Assembly (NCBI GenBank): GCA_965183875.1
Contig: CBCYMK010000031.1
Coordinates: 5,821 to 69,820 of the forward strand
Source of the DNA: UBA6772 sp965183875
GTDB lineage: Bacteria > Bacteroidota > Bacteroidia > Flavobacteriales > UBA7430
DNA: 64,000 nucleotides
Reading direction: 5' to 3'
This document shows, piece after piece, positions 61,596 through 64,000 of the stretch; position 1 is the stretch's first letter; each line of letters starts with the position of its first letter. A program made the translations under genes and the position numbers. Under the pieces are notes generated by a model. That model searched no databases, was not told where the DNA came from, and worked only from the letters and a program-made list of their open reading frames with translations.

Positions 61596-62730
61596 CTAAT
61601 TTATTTTTATAAAATTCTAACCATTTTTCAGAAATTAGTTCTGCTGAAAAATTTTCCAATACATATGTTCTTCCGCCTTTACCTAACTCCTCTCTTAGTT
61701 CTTTATTATTCACTAATTTTTTCATTTGTAAATATAAAGAATCTACATCAGCTACTTTATGACGCAATCCTGTTTTATTTTCAATAATGGTCTCCATCAA
61801 ACCATAAGTATCACTACATATTACAGGTATTTCAAGTAAAGCCGCCTCAATAATACTTGTGCCAAAACCTTCTCTATAACTTGGCAAACAAAAAACATCA
61901 CAAGCTTGGAGTAAACGTTCTGGTGTTGGTGTTACTCCATAAAAAATTACGGTATCAATATTGACTACTTTTTGATTAATTACTGATGTCATATTTTCTT
62001 CATCACCACCAACTAACAATAAACGAACATTTGAATAGTTTTGTGTTAATTTATTAAACGCCACCGCCAACTCATTAATGCCCTTGTCGGTATTCATTCT
62101 TCCTAAAAACATATAAACCACTTCATTTCCAGTAATTCCAAGTTCTTTTCTAACTTCACTTTTAATATTTTCATTTGGCACAAAACGTTTGGTATCTACG
62201 CCACTAATAGAACCTTTTCCCAACACAAACGAATTTACATCTTTAACTATTTTATTTTTAATTATAAACTGTCGCTGAGATTCTCCATCCACCAATATAT
62301 CGGTGGAATTCCAAACAATAAAACGGTCTAACCACATCAACATTTTTTTAAACGCACCTGTTCTAGTATGCCAGACTTGTCCAGTAAAAATGTGTATACG
62401 TTTTTTTACATTTGCTAAGCGCGATGCAAACACACCTAACAACCCAGCTTTGGGTGTTACAGTATGTACGACATCAAATTCCTTTTTTTTAAAATACTTT
62501 TTTAATGAAAATAATGCTCCAATGTCTTTATTTAATTTAATATCCCTTGCAATAGCAATATGTTTTAGCTCCATAATTCCAAGATTTTGTAAATTTGATT
62601 TATCAAACCCTTCAAAATTAGCAACTAAATAAACATCATAAAATTTCGCTAGTTCCTTAATATGGTTTTTTAAAAATACTTGGGCTGTAAAAGGTGACGA
62701 AACCACAAAACATATACTTTTCCTTTTCAT
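61588..62730 (-). CDS. GT4-family glycosyltransferase
   Basis: A 380-residue GT-B glycosyltransferase. The N-terminal half begins ICFVVSSPFTAQVFLKNHIK and includes HTVTPKAGLLGVFASRLANV; the C-terminal half has the GxGSISGVDTKRF element, VYMFLGRMNTDKGINELAV, and the nucleotide-sugar glutamates in SYREGFGTSIIEAALLEIP. The family (group 1, GT4) includes PglA-type enzymes that add the second sugar to undecaprenyl-linked bacillosamine, which fits its place right upstream of the pglC-like gene. Donor and linkage are not predictable here. It overlaps pglC by 8 bases. Confidence 0.88.
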   Translation of the reverse strand: MKRKSICFVVSSPFTAQVFLKNHIKELAKFYDVYLVANFEGFDKSNLQNLGIMELKHIAIARDIKLNKDIGALFSLKKYFKKKEFDVVHTVTPKAGLLGVFASRLANVKKRIHIFTGQVWHTRTGAFKKMLMWLDRFIVWNSTDILVDGESQRQFIIKNKIVKDVNSFVLGKGSISGVDTKRFVPNENIKSEVRKELGITGNEVVYMFLGRMNTDKGINELAVAFNKLTQNYSNVRLLLVGGDEENMTSVINQKVVNIDTVIFYGVTPTPERLLQACDVFCLPSYREGFGTSIIEAALLEIPVICSDTYGLMETIIENKTGLRHKVADVDSLYLQMKKLVNNKELREELGKGGRTYVLENFSAELISEKWLEFYKNKLGV

Positions 62731-62758
62731 ATACTCGTTCTATTTTATCTACTGTTCT

Positions 62759-63949
62759 TCAATTATTATAATACTTGGAATTTAAATCTATTAGGTATTC
62801 ATAAAAATATTTTCTTTTTTCATTTAAAATACTTTCTCTATATTTTTCAGCCTCTAATAGATTTCTTAAACTCTGCTGATTATAAAAATTTGGTTCTGAA
62901 ATTAATTTTTTTATTTTTTCTGCTAAACTTTTTGGATTATTTTTTGGTATCAAGACTTCTTTTTCTATAAGCTCTGGTATGCCTCCAACTAAAGTACCTA
63001 TACAGGGTAAACCATATGACATTGCTTCAATAATAGCCCTAGGTAAACCTTCTGTTCTTGAGACCAACACAAATATATCGGCTAACAAAAGGTATTCCTT
63101 AACTGTTTCGTTGCTTACATTCCCGACAAAATTAACATGCTCAGTAATTTCTAGGTCAATAGCTAATGCTTCCATTTGCGATCTATGGACTCCGTCCCCA
63201 AGCCAAAAAAGCTTACAAGAAACACCTTGAATAACAAGTGTTTTTATAGCTCTTAATACAACATCTGGAGCTTTATACATCTGTTCTAAAGAGCCTACTG
63301 AAAGTATTGTGTATTGTTTTTTTACGCGATGGCTTTTTGGTTTTTTTTGTGTTAATTCATCTTTAATTTTAACATTTGACGCTGCTATTTGAAAAACAGA
63401 TGGTTTAACGGGGTACCTTTCCTGCAATGTACTCTCTGTTACATATAATATTGCTGATGCCTTTGCTATATTTCTTTTTAAGTTAAAATATCCTTGCCAT
63501 TTAAAAAACAACCTTAGAACATGCTTAATACTACCTCGTGAAAAAACATCCCAGGGATCACCTACCACCTCAACACCAAATGGTATTTTCTTTTTAGAAA
63601 AACACTTAATAGCCAAATTTCCTATCGCACCAGGAATTCTACATATAAAAACAGCATTTATATTTTCAATACTCTCCTTAATTTTTTGTTGTACTTCATT
63701 TCGTTTTATTACATACTGTAAAGGGCCGACGAAATAGGGTAGTTCAATGAAACTAACTTTTTTACCAGAAGACAGAAAATCCATATTTCCAATATAATCC
63801 ACATTCCTTTTTACTCTTGCCATTACAACAATTTCAGAAAATGACATTAAATAACGTTGCCACAGTTCAAAATTAAATGAGCTGTCACCATAAATATTTC
63901 CATTTATATCTTTTATAAATCTTGCTTCCGTTACAAAAACTAATTTCAT
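62759..63949 (-). CDS. GT4-family glycosyltransferase
   Basis: A 396-residue GT-B enzyme. The N-terminus is MKLVFVTEARFIKDINGNIYG, the acceptor half includes VEVVGDPWDVFSRGSIKHVL, and the donor half has ILSVGSLEQMYKAPDVVLRA, LFWLGDGVHRSQMEAL and VLVSRTEGLPRAIIEAMSYGL, with GG-IPELIEK at the end of the domain. It precedes the other glycosyltransferase by 28 bases and so lengthens the same lipid-linked oligosaccharide. A likely gene further upstream ends in TGA overlapping its ATG (ATGA), so the operon continues past the window. Codon use is AT-rich like its neighbours. Confidence 0.87.
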   Translation of the reverse strand: MKLVFVTEARFIKDINGNIYGDSSFNFELWQRYLMSFSEIVVMARVKRNVDYIGNMDFLSSGKKVSFIELPYFVGPLQYVIKRNEVQQKIKESIENINAVFICRIPGAIGNLAIKCFSKKKIPFGVEVVGDPWDVFSRGSIKHVLRLFFKWQGYFNLKRNIAKASAILYVTESTLQERYPVKPSVFQIAASNVKIKDELTQKKPKSHRVKKQYTILSVGSLEQMYKAPDVVLRAIKTLVIQGVSCKLFWLGDGVHRSQMEALAIDLEITEHVNFVGNVSNETVKEYLLLADIFVLVSRTEGLPRAIIEAMSYGLPCIGTLVGGIPELIEKEVLIPKNNPKSLAEKIKKLISEPNFYNQQSLRNLLEAEKYRESILNEKRKYFYEYLIDLNSKYYNN

Positions 63950-64000
63950 CCAATAATTCGATTTAAATTATTATCCAATAAAAAACATTTAAACATCACG
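63946..64000 (-). CDS. 3' end of an upstream glycan-operon gene, partial
   Basis: From 64000 on minus, 17 codons (ending DNNLNRIIG) run into a TGA at 63948-63946, overlapping the ATG of the glycosyltransferase gene by ATGA. The overlap is the same form of coupling used through this operon, so this is probably the end of another operon gene; too little is seen to name it. Confidence 0.4.
   Translation of the reverse strand, partial: VMFKCFLLDNNLNRIIG

Overview
The window reads as a low-GC chromosomal segment of a Bacteroidota bacterium, most likely of the class Flavobacteriia. The signs are: the Bacteroidota -7 promoter box TAnnTTTG a short distance before several starts; the gene order ileS - dksA-like - lspA; an S46 dipeptidyl-peptidase; a lamin-tail-domain surface protein; a Flavobacterium-type SDR threonine dehydrogenase; and short dispersed repeats typical of flavobacterial intergenic DNA. 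No rRNA, tRNA, prophage, transposase or CRISPR array was found. This assignment is by protein resemblance from memory; no search was run.

Layout. 1-12 kb: a truncated secreted protein, then the ridA-ileS-dksA-lspA operon, a fused peptide-type ABC ATPase, threonine dehydrogenase, cysS, a four-helix-bundle (S23/IVP-like) gene inside inverted repeats, and an M28 lipoprotein. 12-24 kb: polA (frameshifted), an S46 peptidase, a ParE-type toxin-antitoxin pair, a Tet(Q)/EF-G-like GTPase, an S4 RNA-binding protein, uvrC, a glutaredoxin and an acyltransferase. 24-35 kb: lipB, a phosphosugar isomerase, lysS, an AddB/AddA-like helicase-nuclease pair, a 52-residue basic protein and superoxide dismutase. 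35-45 kb: alkane monooxygenase with a divergent TetR regulator, a broken sulfotransferase, the homogentisate branch of tyrosine degradation (hmgA plus a broken hppD), an exonuclease, a serine hydrolase and asd. 45-57 kb: essential or conserved genes (a lamin-tail protein, SRP RNA, glyS, an ATPase, two sugar-modification genes, a nucleotidyltransferase) separated by long intergenic repeat arrays. 57-64 kb: a tightly overlapping glycan operon in which genes for UDP-N-acetylbacillosamine synthesis, an initiating phosphosugar transferase and two glycosyltransferases are co-transcribed.

The least explained part of the window is the repeat landscape. A roughly 102-105 bp unit, with an internal GACGAA/GACAAA/GACTAA hexamer tract and a core AGTCTTGCGGTCAAATG, occurs singly at 6 kb and 43 kb and in tandem arrays at 45.1, 48.3, 51.0, 56.3 and 57.0 kb. 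Two arrays end in the same boundary module. Inside the arrays sit an 18-bp palindrome and two nearly identical, inverted copies of a ~330 bp element. One of these copies carries an extra palindrome of about 20 bp that the other lacks.

Two further points. The isoleucyl-tRNA synthetase carries GIHH where class I enzymes have HIGH, a swap linked to strong mupirocin resistance in the IleRS2 type. Three genes (polA, the sulfotransferase, hppD) carry single-base indels, mostly in homopolymers, so base-calling error must be separated from true gene decay before any metabolic conclusion is drawn.
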